The notes beneath the pieces were generated by a model that saw only the letters and a list, made by a program, of their open reading frames with translations, had not been told where the DNA came from and did no database searches. A stretch of DNA of 64,000 nt from Malurus cyaneus samueli (lineage: Eukaryota; Chordata; Aves; Passeriformes; Maluridae): positions 45,222,840-45,286,839 of the forward strand of contig CM019218.1 of assembly GCA_009741485.1 (NCBI GenBank), read 5' to 3'. The translations under genes and the position numbers were made by a program. Positions 63,398 through 64,000 of the stretch are shown here, in pieces (within the stretch, counting starts at the first letter, position 1; every line of letters starts with the position of its first letter).

Positions 63398-63508
63398 GAC
63401 TCTAGTGCATGAAGGACGTAAATGATAATCCCAGGGGACCATCTGTCCTTGAGCAGGCATTGGAACCAAGTTACTATGTGACTGAAAGGACAGAGTGCAA
63501 GTCAGATG
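63398..63508 (+). CDS. First coding exon of an unidentified gene (partial gene)
   Basis: A T-rich tract ending TTTTTCAG (AG at 63396-63397) leads into 111 bases that end at GATG|GTAAGTAAG, a near-perfect donor. An ATG at 63409 opens the only frame free of stops through the exon. An in-frame TAG sits two codons upstream (63403-63405), so translation would begin here. It encodes 33 residues plus one base of the next codon. The peptide begins MKDVNDNPRGPSVLEQ and is hydrophilic, without signal peptide or membrane segment. The ATG context is weak (T at -3, A at +4). The other two frames stop within the exon. I do not recognise the protein. With the CpG island 20 kb upstream it fits a vertebrate gene with a non-coding exon 1 and a long intron 1. 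The rest of the gene lies beyond the window. Confidence 0.6.
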
Positions 63509-64000
63509 GTAAGTAAGACAAGGAAGATGAGCTGTATCATACTGTCACTACAGTACAGATGAAAAATATAGCCATACATGCATTCTTTTAGAACTTATCC
63601 TAATTTTCAGGTTTTAAGTGGTTTTGCAAAGCCCAGTTAGCATGGAAGGTAGTTTTTTTGCTAGATCTTTTCACAGTGGAGTACATGTTTTAACATAGCT
63701 GTGGTTCTCATATCATCCAGAGTCCATTCCTCCTCCATTGCCTACTTGATGTCTATGAAATTCTTTCTAGCTTGGATTTCTAAGGAAGCCTAAAGGATTC
63801 AGCCTTTGTCTTCTAAAAGCTCCTTAGGAAATTCTTTTAAATCCAATCCATAGCTACCTCAAGTGTTTTTTTTTTTCTTTTTAATTAAATTGTGGTAAAC
63901 AGTAAGTAAATTAGATTTATTTAATCATCAAGGAAGTGGGTGTTTTCAAGCCATTCTGGACTTGTTTCTAAATACATTCTGTCTCTTACAGGAAAGTGTT
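63509..64000 (+). other. Start of following intron
   Basis: Begins with donor GTAAGTAAG and continues as AT-rich DNA with a T-rich tract near 63866. No further exon is visible before the window ends. Confidence 0.5.

Noticed and set aside
1..64000. CRISPR arrays, operons or other prokaryotic systems
   Set aside because: The composition, CR1 and LTR repeats, CpG island and splice signals are those of a vertebrate genome. No regularly spaced direct repeats of CRISPR type were found.

Overview
The window looks like nuclear DNA from a bird, probably a passerine. The evidence is three chicken-repeat-1 (CR1) LINE fragments, two avian endogenous-retrovirus LTRs of ERVL type, an AT-rich non-coding background and one strong CpG island. 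Family and clade names come from my recollection of repeat consensus sequences, not from a search. There is no prokaryotic-style gene layout, and almost all short ORFs are chance open frames in introns or intergenic DNA. Recognised repeats cover only a few percent of the window, so it does not look like retrovirus-rich W-chromosome DNA.

Layout. 1-3391: single-copy flank with one weak candidate exon (142-297) and a CR1 3' fragment. 3392-6469: segment A, carrying a solo LTR with an intact 5-bp target-site duplication. 6470-6494: a gap of exactly 25 N. 6495-15224: arm B. 15225-18239: segment A', a direct second copy of A with the same LTR at the same insertion site. 18240-20796: segment C, single copy, with a CR1 fragment. 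20797-29604: arm B', the reverse complement of arm B. 29605-41560: single-copy non-coding DNA with a second LTR, a third CR1 and a possible RFX-type regulatory element. 41560-43570: CpG island with a 21-bp GC-rich minisatellite at its upstream edge and a plausible splice donor. 43570-63397: probably a long first intron. 63398-63508: a well-bounded exon with an ATG and an upstream in-frame stop. 63509-64000: start of the next intron.

Main interpretation. Almost half of 3.4-29.6 kb is present twice: A/A' in direct orientation and B/B' inverted. The copies differ mostly by one- to few-base indels. The N gap lies exactly where copy A ends and arm B begins, and arm B joins A' inside a poly-T run. 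Leaving out 3392-15224 gives a colinear single-copy locus: flank, A', C, B', right flank. I favour a false duplication or gap-fill artefact. A real inverted duplication with a 5.6-kb spacer remains possible and can be tested with read depth and spanning reads.

The gene on the right (CpG-island promoter, long intron 1, first coding exon near 63.4 kb, plus strand) is the only gene I can support. I do not recognise its product. No gene function can be assigned elsewhere.
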